A DNA stretch of 64,000 nucleotides. Origin: Ignavibacteriales bacterium (GTDB lineage: Bacteria; Bacteroidota; Ignavibacteria; Ignavibacteriales; Ignavibacteriaceae). The position numbers and the translations under genes were made by a program. The stretch is taken from assembly GCA_015709675.1 (NCBI GenBank), contig CP054182.1, positions 1,281,448 to 1,345,447 on the forward strand. Direction: 5' to 3'. The notes beneath the pieces were generated by a model that did not search any database, was not told the DNA's origin, and worked only from the letters and a program-made list of their open reading frames with translations. Positions 50,029-58,984 of the stretch are shown one piece after another (position 1 is the stretch's first letter; the number at the start of each line of letters is the position of its first letter).

Positions 50029-51962
50029 AAAAGAAAAAACAGAAGAAAGAAGAAAAGCAGAATCAACCGGATCTGCAGCAGCCGCAAGAGAAGAAAAAAT
50101 ATCCCTGGTGGTTTTACGCAGTCGGGTTTTCGCTTCCGGTTATATTTTTATTGCTCCTCGAGGCCGGTCTCAGATTATTCAATTACGGAAGAGAATATGA
50201 GGTGTTTTCGGAACTCTCTGAAGTATATCCCGGTATGCTCTTTCTTAATCCGGATATAACGCATAAGTACTTCGTAAACCTGGAATCACCCCCGGGTACT
50301 ATCCCTGATGGATTTTACCGTGAAAAGAAACCGAATACCTTCCGCGTTTTTGTCCTCGGAGAAAGCAGCACAGCGGGCTGGCCGTATGTTCCCAACGCAA
50401 GTTTCCCCCGCTATATCCGCAGAAAGCTGCAAAAGCTGTATATCAATCATCATGTAGAAGTTATTAATCTTGGGGTTTCGGCAATATCAAGCTATACGAT
50501 TCTTGATTTTGCAAAAGCCGCCGCTGAACATGATCCTGATCTGGTACTGGTTTACACCGGACACAATGAGTATTATGGTGCTCTTGGCGCCGGTTCAACA
50601 CAGAGTCTGGGAGCAAGCCGATGGTTTATTAATACGATGCTTTCACTGCAGGAGTATAAAACAGTTCAGCTGCTTCAAAACTCTATTAAGGGAATCTGGT
50701 CTGCCGCTGCCTCGTTTGGCGATGACGCAAAGGGAACCACAAATGAGACCCTAATGGCCAGGATGATCGGTGAAAGTCTTATTCCTTACGGTTCTCCGGT
50801 ATATGAAAACGGTAAAGAACAGTTCAGAGGGAATCTCGAAGATATACTGGAGGTATTCAGGGAGAAACAGATTCCGGTTATCCTCAGTTCGGTTGCATCC
50901 AACCTGAAAGATCTGCCCCCGTTTATCCCGGGTGATACTTCAGATGAAAACAGTGCCGGCCGTATATATGCCTCTGCCGGAGAAAAACTTTCTGCCGGCG
51001 ATACTGCCGCTGCTTTGAAGCTTTACAGCCGCGCGCGCGATCTTGATCCGCTCCGCTTCCGTGCTTCTTCCGACATGAATCAGATTATCCGCGATATATC
51101 AAAGAAATCCAATACGCCATTTGTGGATGCTGAATCTGAGCTTAACAGGATAGCTGAAGCCGGCATCACGGGAGCTGATCTGATGACGGATCATCTTCAT
51201 CCTAACATCAGAGGATACAGTTATATCGGAGAGCTTTTCTTCGAAAAGATGAAAGAGCTGAGCTATTTGCCTGGAAAAGAAATCCCCCCTGCTGATATCG
51301 AAAAAGCAATTGACAGCATACTGGCTGATGATTTTCCTTTTACACCGCTTGACTCGGTCATAGCCGATTTGCGTCTGCGGATTCTGCTCGGCGGATATCC
51401 GTTTGTTCCGCGGGGAGAACCGAACCTTCTGGTGAAAAACTTTGTCAGAAAGAACCGGATTGATTCCCTGGCCGCGGAAGTGGTTGACCGTATAATCCTG
51501 TGGGAGGACGCTCATTACCGGATGGCGGAATATTATCTGCAGAGGGGGGATATATATTCCGCGGAGAAAGAAATCAGAGCGCTGGTGCAGGACCGTCCCC
51601 AGAATAAATCAAATTACGAGCAGGCCGCCCGGATGTTTATTGAAGCCGGGATGTATGATGATGCGATGAGATATCTGGTACCTATTCATAAGCTTGGACC
51701 TACAGAGTACTCCTATAAATGGATGGGGGCAATTTATCTGCAGCAGGGGGTATATAAGCGGGCTGTTGATTATCTGAGCGGCGCGCTTAAGTTTAATCAG
51801 CAGGATCCCCAGGTGTGGTATAATCTTGCGGGTGCGTATTACTATAACGGCAGAAATCAGGAAGCAATTGATGCAGTAAAGCGGTGCATTCAGATTGATC
51901 CGCAGAATACAGCCGCGAAGAGCTTTTATATACAGCTTAGTCAGATTACGGGACTCAAATAA
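50025..51962 (+). CDS. Membrane-anchored SGNH hydrolase with TPR repeats
   Basis: 645 residues. The Lys/Gln-rich cytoplasmic N-terminus is followed by one membrane helix (YAVGFSLPVIFLLLLEAGLRLF). The SGNH domain (about 100-420) has Ser in VLGESSTAGWPY, Gly in INLGVSAISSYT, Asn in YTGHNEYYGA and the C-terminal Asp/His in TDHLHPNIRGY, so all four catalytic blocks are present. TPR repeats follow (about 495-640, AVDYLSGALKFNQQDPQVWYNLAGAYYYNGR). It may act as an esterase or O-acetylhydrolase on envelope sugars or lipids; substrate unknown. Last gene of the dnaG operon. Confidence 0.88.
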   Translation: MKKKKQKKEEKQNQPDLQQPQEKKKYPWWFYAVGFSLPVIFLLLLEAGLRLFNYGREYEVFSELSEVYPGMLFLNPDITHKYFVNLESPPGTIPDGFYREKKPNTFRVFVLGESSTAGWPYVPNASFPRYIRRKLQKLYINHHVEVINLGVSAISSYTILDFAKAAAEHDPDLVLVYTGHNEYYGALGAGSTQSLGASRWFINTMLSLQEYKTVQLLQNSIKGIWSAAASFGDDAKGTTNETLMARMIGESLIPYGSPVYENGKEQFRGNLEDILEVFREKQIPVILSSVASNLKDLPPFIPGDTSDENSAGRIYASAGEKLSAGDTAAALKLYSRARDLDPLRFRASSDMNQIIRDISKKSNTPFVDAESELNRIAEAGITGADLMTDHLHPNIRGYSYIGELFFEKMKELSYLPGKEIPPADIEKAIDSILADDFPFTPLDSVIADLRLRILLGGYPFVPRGEPNLLVKNFVRKNRIDSLAAEVVDRIILWEDAHYRMAEYYLQRGDIYSAEKEIRALVQDRPQNKSNYEQAARMFIEAGMYDDAMRYLVPIHKLGPTEYSYKWMGAIYLQQGVYKRAVDYLSGALKFNQQDPQVWYNLAGAYYYNGRNQEAIDAVKRCIQIDPQNTAAKSFYIQLSQITGLK

Positions 51963-52029
51963 TCACAAATTATTATGGACAATAGAACTTTGGCTGTAAT
52001 ATATTCTGATAACCAGACTCCTTTATCTC

Positions 52030-52077
52030 CCGCAGATTACGCAGATTAACGCAGATGACTGCAGCGAAATCTGCGGA
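52030..52077. repeat. Dispersed CGCAGATT repeat with inverted end
   Basis: CCGCAGATTACGCAGATTAA continues into CGCAGATGACTGCAG and ends GAAATCTGCGG, so the two ends can pair. It lies in the convergent gap between the SGNH and hydA genes. Confidence 0.75.
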
Positions 52078-52147
52078 AATCATTGAGTATTTCTCGAAAC
52101 TTTTTACTAACCGCATTTACTCTGCAAATAGATAATTTAAAATAAAA

Positions 52148-52173
52148 ATCCTCCGCAGGTGGAGGCGGAGGAT
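52148..52173 (-). terminator. Terminator of the hydrogenase operon
   Basis: ATCCTCCGC pairs with GCGGAGGAT around an eight-base loop. On the minus strand TTTTATTTT follows. It lies 38 bases after the hydA stop. Confidence 0.8.
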
Positions 52174-52211
52174 TTGCATTGATGAAGGAACTTTATCAGG
52201 ATGCTTCCAGC

Positions 52212-53999
52212 TCAGTAACGGTTTCTCTTCGTATAGTGAGTGTGAAGCAGTTTGTGTGACTTCTTCCCAAGCGGACCCTCGGGGAGGAAGTCTTTGTATA
52301 TCTGAACTATTTCAGGGTTCTCATGTGATTTCCTGACCTCCTTGCCTTCATCTTCAGCATAAATTGCGGCAATTCTTTTCTTTCTTATTGCGTCATTTGT
52401 TGGTATCGGCTGACCGCCTCCGCCGATGCATCCGCCGGGGCATGCCATAATTTCAATGAAGTGATATGGAGATTCATTCTTCTTTATCTGCTCCATGATG
52501 GTTCTGGCATTTTTAAGACCGTGAGCTATAGCGACACGCAGTTCAACACCCTCAAGGAAATCCCATTCAGGTTTGCAACCCTTAAGCAGGATTGATGCCT
52601 CCTTTATTTTTTCAAGTCCGCGTGCGGCTGTAATATTCAGGTTCTTGAACGGTACCGGCTTTCCGGTAACGATTTCATAGACGGTTCTGAGAGCAGCTTC
52701 CATAACACCGCCGGTTGCTCCGAAGAGCACAGCAGCGCCGGAGGAGTCACCCATCATGCTGTCAAATTTTTCATCATCCAGTTTGCCGAAATCAATACCT
52801 GCCTGCCGGATCATTCTGCCAAGCTCCCTGGTGGTAAGACCGGCATCAATATCCTGGAATCCGCTGGATTTCATTTCAGGACGGTTGGCCTCAAACTTCT
52901 TTGCTGCACAGGGCATAACCGAAACTGATACAATATCTTCCGGTTTGATACCTTTCTTGTGGGCGTAATAAGTTTTTGCCAGAGCTCCGAACATCTGCTG
53001 GGGAGATTTGCAGGTGGACAAATGATCCAAATGTTCGGGATACATATGTTCTATATATTTTACCCATCCCGGGGAGCAGGATGTGATCATCGGAAGTGCT
53101 ACGTTTTCCTTATCCTGAAATGCTTTTTTAAGGCGCATTAGCAGTTCCGATCCTTCTTCCATGATGGTCAGATCTGCTGTGAAATCTGTATCCAGGACTG
53201 AATCGAAACCAAGTTTTTTCATCGCCGCGACCATTTTGCCGGTAACTCTCTGACCCGGCGGATAGTCAAGCGTTTCTCCAAGTGCCACACGGACACTTGG
53301 CGCGGAATTAATGATCACATGCTTGCCCGGATCTCCTATTGCTTCCCATATATCATCATAATATCTTCTTTCGGTGAGCGCGCCGGTTGGGCAATGTATA
53401 ACGCACTGGCCGCAGTTAACACAAACCACTTCGTTAAGAGGAAGATCCATGAAGGTTGAAATCTTCATATCCTTTCCTTTGTGCGCAACGGTTATTGCGT
53501 TCACATGCTGCAATTCGGAACAGGTACGCACGCATCGCTGGCAGCGTACGCATTTACTGTCATCTTTTTCAATTGACCATGATGACTGGTCAACTTCGAG
53601 ATTCGCTTTTAGTACACTCAGGTAGCGTGTGTTGTCAACATTATATTCAGCTGCAAGACTCTGCAGTTCGCAGTTAAGACTCCTGAAGCATGTAGTACAC
53701 TGAGTATTATGTTCTGATACTAAAAGTGCAATCACATCTTTGCGGGCATTTCTTACAACGGGGGAACTTGTGTGAACAATCATGCCGTTTGAAGCAGGAG
53801 TGGCACAGGAGGCAACAAGAGTGCGTGAGCCTTCAACCTCAACAACGCAAATACGGCAATTGCCCGCTACACATAAATCTTCATGATAACAGAGCGTTGG
53901 GATATTAACTTTTGCTTTATGAGCGGCCTGAAGTATTGAGGTTCCTTCCGGAACAGTTACTTCACGGTTATCAATAGTAAGTGTGATATAGTTTTCCAT
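52212..53999 (-). CDS. hydA: FeFe-hydrogenase catalytic subunit (HydA/HndD type)
   Basis: 595 residues. Order: N-terminal 2Fe-2S domain (Cys37, 48, 51, 65), His/Cys-ligated 4Fe-4S segment (HNTQCTTCFRSLNC, 97-110), two 4Fe-4S clusters (Cys150, 153, 156, 160 and 193, 196, 199, 203), then the H-cluster domain: L1 TSCSPGW (Cys308), L2 MPCAAKKFE (Cys364), L3 IMACPGGCIGGGGQ (Cys520, 524). Ser309 stands where many enzymes have Cys, as in HndD-type proteins. It makes or uses H2. GGAG precedes the ATG. It ends the hydCBA operon. The hydEFG maturation genes are not in this window. Confidence 0.95.
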   Translation of the reverse strand: MENYITLTIDNREVTVPEGTSILQAAHKAKVNIPTLCYHEDLCVAGNCRICVVEVEGSRTLVASCATPASNGMIVHTSSPVVRNARKDVIALLVSEHNTQCTTCFRSLNCELQSLAAEYNVDNTRYLSVLKANLEVDQSSWSIEKDDSKCVRCQRCVRTCSELQHVNAITVAHKGKDMKISTFMDLPLNEVVCVNCGQCVIHCPTGALTERRYYDDIWEAIGDPGKHVIINSAPSVRVALGETLDYPPGQRVTGKMVAAMKKLGFDSVLDTDFTADLTIMEEGSELLMRLKKAFQDKENVALPMITSCSPGWVKYIEHMYPEHLDHLSTCKSPQQMFGALAKTYYAHKKGIKPEDIVSVSVMPCAAKKFEANRPEMKSSGFQDIDAGLTTRELGRMIRQAGIDFGKLDDEKFDSMMGDSSGAAVLFGATGGVMEAALRTVYEIVTGKPVPFKNLNITAARGLEKIKEASILLKGCKPEWDFLEGVELRVAIAHGLKNARTIMEQIKKNESPYHFIEIMACPGGCIGGGGQPIPTNDAIRKKRIAAIYAEDEGKEVRKSHENPEIVQIYKDFLPEGPLGKKSHKLLHTHYTKRNRY

Positions 54000-54009
54000 A
54001 ATTCAGCTC

Positions 54010-55191
54010 CTAATAAATCATTTCTTCAGCAAAGTTTGTAACAATAGAAGAGAAGGAATTCGCGACAGACTGTCCGAGTCCGCACTTGGAAGTAATCTTC
54101 ATTGTTTCGCTGAGTTTAAGTAGCTGATTAAGGTAATCCGGACTTTTCACACCCTTCTTAACAGCCTCGATGCCGTTTTTGAGCTGCTGGCATCCGATGC
54201 GGCATGGGGTGCACTGTCCGCAGGATTCCTCTGCAAAGAAGTCAAGATAGTTCCTGAGGATATTATACATGGAGCGCGAGCTGTTAAAAAGCATCATAGA
54301 GCCGCCGGTAGGGAGTGAGTCACCGGTGAGGCCACCGCGGTAGCCGATAGTGGTCTCATTGAACTTCTTACGGGGAACGCAGAAACCCGATGCACCTCCC
54401 ACCTGTACAGCTTTAGTGTCTCCGTCACCAAACTCGTCAACAAACTCGGCAAGGGAAAGGCCGAACTCCAGGTCATATATACCCGGCTTCGGAGTATCAC
54501 CTGATACGGAGAAAAGTTTAGAACCGCGGGAATCCTGAATGCCGAGCTTCTTGAATTCATCCGGTCCAATACGGCAAACCATAAATGCTGAAACAAGAGT
54601 TTCAACATTATTTACCACTGTGGGTTTTCCGAGATATCCGTTGGTTGTGGGGAAAGGAGGTTTGTTTCTCGGTTCGCCACGTTTCCCCTCCATGCTTTGC
54701 AGCAGGGCGGTTTCTTCACCGCATATATAAGCGCCGCATCCCATGAAGATTTCAACTTTAAACTTAATATTGTTGCTCTTCATGATTTTGTGGAACTCTT
54801 CCAGTTCTTTATACAGTTTGTTAACCAGAAATGCATATTCGGCGCGAAGATAAATATATCCTTTAGCTGCTCCGGTTACTCTTGAGGCTATTGCCATGCC
54901 GGCAAGAACCCGTTTTGGCACCCTGTCAAGTATTTCTCTGTCCTTAAAAGTGCCGGGTTCTCCTTCATCCGCGTTGCAGACAATATACTTATCATCAGCA
55001 ACAGCTTCAGCACAAAGTTTCCATTTAAGTCCGGTAGGGAAACCGGCACCGCCTCTTCCTTTCAGGCCGGATTCAATTAAGTCTTTAAGGATGTCCTCAT
55101 TTTTTCTCTCAAGCAGTTCGAAGAGGATTTTATATTCTTCATGGGAGTAGTTTCCGAGGATCAGGTCAACTTTTCGTAATGATAATTTCAT
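54010..55191 (-). CDS. hydB: NADH-binding hydrogenase subunit HydB (NuoF-like), short form
   Basis: 393 residues of NuoF core: SGLKGRGGAGFPTGLKW for NAD(P)H/FMN binding, VCNADEGEPGTFKDR, YICGEETALLQSMEGKRGEPR, and the 4Fe-4S motif ESCGQCTPCRIG plus the later SKCGLGQS Cys. HydB of bifurcating enzymes such as that of Thermotoga is longer, about 600 residues, with an extra N-terminal thioredoxin-like 2Fe-2S domain and a C-terminal two-cluster ferredoxin domain. Both are missing here. This fits an NAD(H)-linked hydrogenase that may not bifurcate electrons; that is inference. It lies between hydC and hydA with gaps of 12 and ten bases. Confidence 0.93.
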   Translation of the reverse strand: MKLSLRKVDLILGNYSHEEYKILFELLERKNEDILKDLIESGLKGRGGAGFPTGLKWKLCAEAVADDKYIVCNADEGEPGTFKDREILDRVPKRVLAGMAIASRVTGAAKGYIYLRAEYAFLVNKLYKELEEFHKIMKSNNIKFKVEIFMGCGAYICGEETALLQSMEGKRGEPRNKPPFPTTNGYLGKPTVVNNVETLVSAFMVCRIGPDEFKKLGIQDSRGSKLFSVSGDTPKPGIYDLEFGLSLAEFVDEFGDGDTKAVQVGGASGFCVPRKKFNETTIGYRGGLTGDSLPTGGSMMLFNSSRSMYNILRNYLDFFAEESCGQCTPCRIGCQQLKNGIEAVKKGVKSPDYLNQLLKLSETMKITSKCGLGQSVANSFSSIVTNFAEEMIY

Positions 55192-55203
55192 GATGTTTTC
55201 TCC

Positions 55204-55668
55204 CTATCTGTTCTTGTAACTGGTGATGATCTGGCGGACTTTTTCGGGTGTAAGGTCAGTGTATGCTTCATTATTGATAAGCATTGCCGGTGCCTTATGG
55301 CAGAGTCCGAGGCAGTTTGTGTAGCAGAGGGAAAATTTTCTGTTGTGAGTTGTCTGCCCCATTTTTATTTTAAGAAGATTCTCAAGCGTGTCAACAATGA
55401 GTTTTTTATTTTTCATATCACAGACAATGGTTTTGCAGATACGAATAACAAATTCCCCCTGCGGCGAGCCGCTCAGAAAGGAGTAAAAGGTTGCCTTACC
55501 AAAGACCTCAGCCGAAGAAATATCGAGCTGCCTGGCAATCTCAACCATGGATTCATCGGAAATGTAATGGAATTTTTCATAAACTCCGCGCAGGATGGGG
55601 AGCAACTGACGCCGTTCTTTACCGTATTTAAGCGTCAGTTCCGTTACGGTGGATTCTACTAATGTCAT
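55204..55668 (-). CDS. hydC: Hydrogenase subunit HydC (NuoE-like)
   Basis: 154 residues of the thioredoxin-like 2Fe-2S family. Helical N-terminus (LLPILRGVYEKFHYISDESMVEIARQL) and cluster cysteines in CKTIVC and NCLGLCHKAPAM (Cx4C and Cx3C pairs). It passes electrons between the FMN subunit and the other clusters. It is the first gene of the operon. A promoter candidate and a perfect palindrome lie upstream. Confidence 0.93.
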   Translation of the reverse strand: MTLVESTVTELTLKYGKERRQLLPILRGVYEKFHYISDESMVEIARQLDISSAEVFGKATFYSFLSGSPQGEFVIRICKTIVCDMKNKKLIVDTLENLLKIKMGQTTHNRKFSLCYTNCLGLCHKAPAMLINNEAYTDLTPEKVRQIITSYKNR

Positions 55669-55692
55669 ATTTTAACTCTCCGGGTTCACATT

Positions 55693-55706
55693 CAGTTAGC
55701 TAACTG
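55693..55706. promoter_or_regulatory. 14-bp palindrome in the hydC leader
   Basis: CAGTTAGCTAACTG is a perfect inverted repeat, 24 bases before the hydC ATG and about 50 bases after the expected transcription start. It could be a repressor site for redox or H2 control. It does not match the Rex consensus that I know. Confidence 0.5.
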
Positions 55707-55755
55707 TCCTCTTTGCACTCGGAAAGACTTCTTCAGCAGAAAAATATCTGCATTT

Positions 55756-55786
55756 CAAAATTAGGCAGAATAAAAATCACTTCAAA
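55756..55786 (-). promoter_or_regulatory. Bacteroidota-type promoter of hydCBA
   Basis: On the minus strand TTTG (55786-55783), then 19 bases, then TAATTTTG (55763-55756). Both elements match the -33/-7 consensus exactly. Transcription should start near 55750, giving a leader of about 80 bases. Confidence 0.75.
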
Positions 55787-55878
55787 CGGAAACTAATAAT
55801 TATTTTTACTGTTATATATATCATTTGACGGGCCTGACAGCATGTAAAATAATTCATCAGACACAGCCTTAAAGATGT

Positions 55879-55886
55879 TATTTTTG
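55879..55886 (+). promoter_or_regulatory. Candidate -7 element of the DoxX gene
   Basis: TATTTTTG fits TAnnTTTG exactly, 54 bases before the ATG at 55940. No TTTG or TTG was found at the expected -33 distance. Confidence 0.4.
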
Positions 55887-55939
55887 TAAACACTTTTTTC
55901 AAGCAATGTTCACTTATTCAACACCCAGGAGGATCGTTT

Positions 55940-56353
55940 ATGAGGAAAATTTTATCACCGGAGCCGCTGATGCAGGATTTTGGTTTGCTGATCGCCAGAG
56001 TCTGGCTTGGCATTACCTTTATCATATTTCACGGATATAAGAAAATTATCAACCCTGGCGGATGGGAGAAACTGGGTTCAAATATGGCTCATCTGGGGCT
56101 GGATTTTGCCCCGACATTCTGGGGTTTTATGGCGGCTTTTACAGAATCCTTCGGGGCTCTCTTTCTGATGCTGGGGTTATTTACCAGACCGGTCTCCGGA
56201 CTGCTTGCCTTTACCATGCTGGTTGCCACCCTGAAGCATGTTATGGCTGAGGAAAAGTATTCCTATCCTTTGGAAATGATGGCGGTTTTTCTTCTGATTG
56301 CATTTCTTGGGGCGGGACGCTACAGTCTGGATCAACTACTCTTCCGGAAATGA
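55940..56353 (+). CDS. DoxX-family membrane protein
   Basis: 137 residues with four membrane helices (LLIARVWLGITFIIFHGYKK, FWGFMAAFTESFGALFLMLG, PVSGLLAFTMLVATLKHV, PLEMMAVFLLIAFLGAGRYSLD). RVWLGITFIIFHGYKKI and the ending GAGRYSLDQLL fit the DoxX/DoxD family. Members take part in thiosulfate oxidation, redox stress response or unknown membrane functions. AGGAGG lies nine bases before the ATG, a strong ribosome site. The gene stands alone and is followed by a strong hairpin. Confidence 0.88.
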   Translation: MRKILSPEPLMQDFGLLIARVWLGITFIIFHGYKKIINPGGWEKLGSNMAHLGLDFAPTFWGFMAAFTESFGALFLMLGLFTRPVSGLLAFTMLVATLKHVMAEEKYSYPLEMMAVFLLIAFLGAGRYSLDQLLFRK

Positions 56354-56381
56354 TTTAGCGTTCACCTTGTTTTCTTTTAGT

Positions 56382-56411
56382 CTGCCGGAGAAATATGTGC
56401 TTCTCCGGCAG
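56382..56411 (+). terminator. Terminator after the DoxX gene
   Basis: CTGCCGGAGAA pairs perfectly with TTCTCCGGCAG around an eight-base loop; CTTTGT follows, a short T-run. It lies 28 bases after the DoxX stop. Confidence 0.65.
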
Positions 56412-56503
56412 CTTTGTATATATACCAGGTTAAAGACCATAATTAATCCTGCCGGGTTGCTTATTTTGCCAGTTATCTTTTAAAAATAAGTAACGTTTGA
56501 CAA

Positions 56504-58945
56504 ATGATTTTTCATAACAGGCTTCTGCCCCTTCTTCTTTTACCGGCTTTGCTTTTTGGGGGAACTGCCGACTCTCTGAAAAAATTACTCCCATCAGCAA
56601 GGGGAGAAGAACGTGTTGACCTACTCATTTCTCTGAGCAGGCACTATACTGACAGGGAACCGGATTCCTCACTTGTATTTGCAAAAATGGCGAAAGACTA
56701 TCATGTGAAACAGGATAATCCGGAAAAAGATTACAGAGTATTCTTCACTCTTGCGCTTGCTTATGACTATCTTTCCAAACTTGACAGCGCTCTTTTGTGG
56801 TATGAAAAAGCACATGCAGCCGCGGCAAGGGAAGGCAATAGCAAAGATCAGGCCGGTGTTCTGAGCAATATCGGTATTGTGTATAAGAACCGCTCGCAGA
56901 TGGAGCTGGCAATCAGAAATCAGATGAAAGCCAGGAATATATATGAAGAACTTCAGGATACGGTTGGCGTTATAAGAACCACCGTTAATATTGCAACGGT
57001 ATATAGTAATCTCTGGGACATGGCTAATGCAGTTGTTTATTATACCCAGGCTTTGGAATTGTCAAAAAAGATTAATCTTGAAATAGGTGTACTGATTGCA
57101 TCTTCGGGGCTCGGGGTTGTGGAACTGCGGAGAAAAAATACTGAAGCGGCATACGAATATTTATCCGCTTTTTACAAAAAGGCAAAGGAGATGAAAAGCA
57201 ATACATTCATTTTAAATGCCGCGCTTAATCTCGGGGATTGTCATATTCTTATGAATGAACCGGAGACTGCTCTGATATATCTGAATGAAGCCGGACGCAT
57301 TGCCCAAAAAATGGAGGACTGGGAGTCTCTGATTAATATAGATGCCGGAAAGGCGCTTTGTTACGCAAAACTTGGCGATTTTACGAAAGGGGAAGGATTG
57401 ATGATGAGGGCGCTGGAGCAATCAAAAAATTCAAAAGACAGAATGCTCAAAAAAACAGTTCTTGAACATATTGTTAATTTTTATCTTATGAAAAATGACG
57501 CTAAAGCTGCTATGCGTTATTTTGACCGCTTCACCATGATTTCTGACAGTCTTAGCATCATAGCCGGATCTGAGGCAGTTAAACTTTTGCTGAGTAATTA
57601 CGAACTGGAAAAAAAAGAGCGGGAAATTGCTGATCTGAAAAACAAGGAGCAGAAACTTGAAATTCAGAGACAGCAGCTCATTATTTTACTGGTTTCCATT
57701 TTGCTTGCAACCGGTATCGGTATCATTATCTACCTGTTTAATCAGAATAAACGAAAACTCCGTTATGCTAAAGAACTTGAAACGGAGATTGAACTTCGGA
57801 AGCAGGCTGAAATGCAGACTCTTATTGATACCAATAATAAATTGCAGCTTATCATGAAGTTTGCAAAACTTGGCTACTGTGAAGTGGAGGAACGCGAGCG
57901 TGTGGTTACCTCAGCTGATTTGCTTTTCACCAACATATTTGGCGTGCATCCGCTTCCTCAGAAAAGGTTGACGTTTAATGAAATAGCGCTGTATTTCAGC
58001 AAAGAATCACGTTATGTTTTCAGGGACTACGTTGAAAAGTATTTTGCTGATCCTCAGAGGATGCAGGGAAAGCAATATGACATCCCATTTACTTCTTCCG
58101 GAGGAAGAGATTTTTTTGCAAGCTTTCTTGTACTCCCTGACTCCGAGAGCACTCCGGGTAATCTTCATATGCGGGTACTGATACAGGATATTACCGAAAG
58201 AAAAACTAATGAGGAGTATATTGCCTCTGCCAATAAACGGCTCACTGAACTGAATGCAGTAAAAGACCGCTTTTTCTCGATTATTGCACATGATCTGAAG
58301 AGTCCGTTCCATGGGCTTATTGGTATAACACAGCTCATAAGCACAGAACTCAGCCCGAAGCTGACTCAGGAGGAAGCTGAACTTGTTAATTATCTTCACT
58401 CCATCTCCAAAAACACGTTTGAATTGCTGGAAAACCTGCTTGAATGGTCCAGAACGCAGACCGGCGGCATTACATATACACCTGAAACCATTATGCTTGA
58501 TGAGCTTGTGAAGAAGGTGATATCAGTTCAATCAGGGCAGGCAAAAAGCAAAGGTGTCCGTCTGACAGCTGATTATGAATCTGGAATTTTTGTTTATGCA
58601 GACCGGTATATGCTTACGGCTGTACTGAGAAATCTGCTGTCAAACGCGATTAAATTCTCTTACCCGGAAACGGAGGTTTCCATCAGCTATTCAAAAGAAG
58701 GAACAAATGCCATTGTGTGCGTTGCGGATCAGGGGGTAGGAATTCCGGATGAAATAAGCACCAAGCTGTTCCGAATAGAGGAAAAAATAAGCACACCGGG
58801 AACCAATGACGAACCGGGAACGGGACTGGGACTTGCGCTTGCACATGAGTTTATTGTAAAGAACGGCGGAGATATCCGGGTTGAAAGCAAGCTTAATGAA
58901 GGAAGCCGGTTTTATTTCTCACTGCCCCTTTCAAAAGGGCAGTGA
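56504..58945 (+). CDS. TPR sensor histidine kinase
   Basis: 813 residues. Signal peptide (LLPLLLLPALLFGGTA), then a periplasmic domain of about six TPR repeats (60-370), coiled coil (ELEKKEREIADLKNKEQKLEIQRQQ), membrane helix (LIILLVSILLATGIGIIIYLF), a PAS-like segment (about 450-570), HisKA with His in FSIIAHDLKSPF, and HATPase_c with N box NLLSNAIKFSY and G boxes ADQGVGIP and GTGLGLA. This layout is typical of Bacteroidota. No response regulator gene is adjacent, so its partner is unknown. The start ATG lacks a good Shine-Dalgarno site. Confidence 0.9.
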   Translation: MIFHNRLLPLLLLPALLFGGTADSLKKLLPSARGEERVDLLISLSRHYTDREPDSSLVFAKMAKDYHVKQDNPEKDYRVFFTLALAYDYLSKLDSALLWYEKAHAAAAREGNSKDQAGVLSNIGIVYKNRSQMELAIRNQMKARNIYEELQDTVGVIRTTVNIATVYSNLWDMANAVVYYTQALELSKKINLEIGVLIASSGLGVVELRRKNTEAAYEYLSAFYKKAKEMKSNTFILNAALNLGDCHILMNEPETALIYLNEAGRIAQKMEDWESLINIDAGKALCYAKLGDFTKGEGLMMRALEQSKNSKDRMLKKTVLEHIVNFYLMKNDAKAAMRYFDRFTMISDSLSIIAGSEAVKLLLSNYELEKKEREIADLKNKEQKLEIQRQQLIILLVSILLATGIGIIIYLFNQNKRKLRYAKELETEIELRKQAEMQTLIDTNNKLQLIMKFAKLGYCEVEERERVVTSADLLFTNIFGVHPLPQKRLTFNEIALYFSKESRYVFRDYVEKYFADPQRMQGKQYDIPFTSSGGRDFFASFLVLPDSESTPGNLHMRVLIQDITERKTNEEYIASANKRLTELNAVKDRFFSIIAHDLKSPFHGLIGITQLISTELSPKLTQEEAELVNYLHSISKNTFELLENLLEWSRTQTGGITYTPETIMLDELVKKVISVQSGQAKSKGVRLTADYESGIFVYADRYMLTAVLRNLLSNAIKFSYPETEVSISYSKEGTNAIVCVADQGVGIPDEISTKLFRIEEKISTPGTNDEPGTGLGLALAHEFIVKNGGDIRVESKLNEGSRFYFSLPLSKGQ

Positions 58946-58984
58946 GTCTAATATAGATTGGTCAGATCTGCCTGCGTATATATA

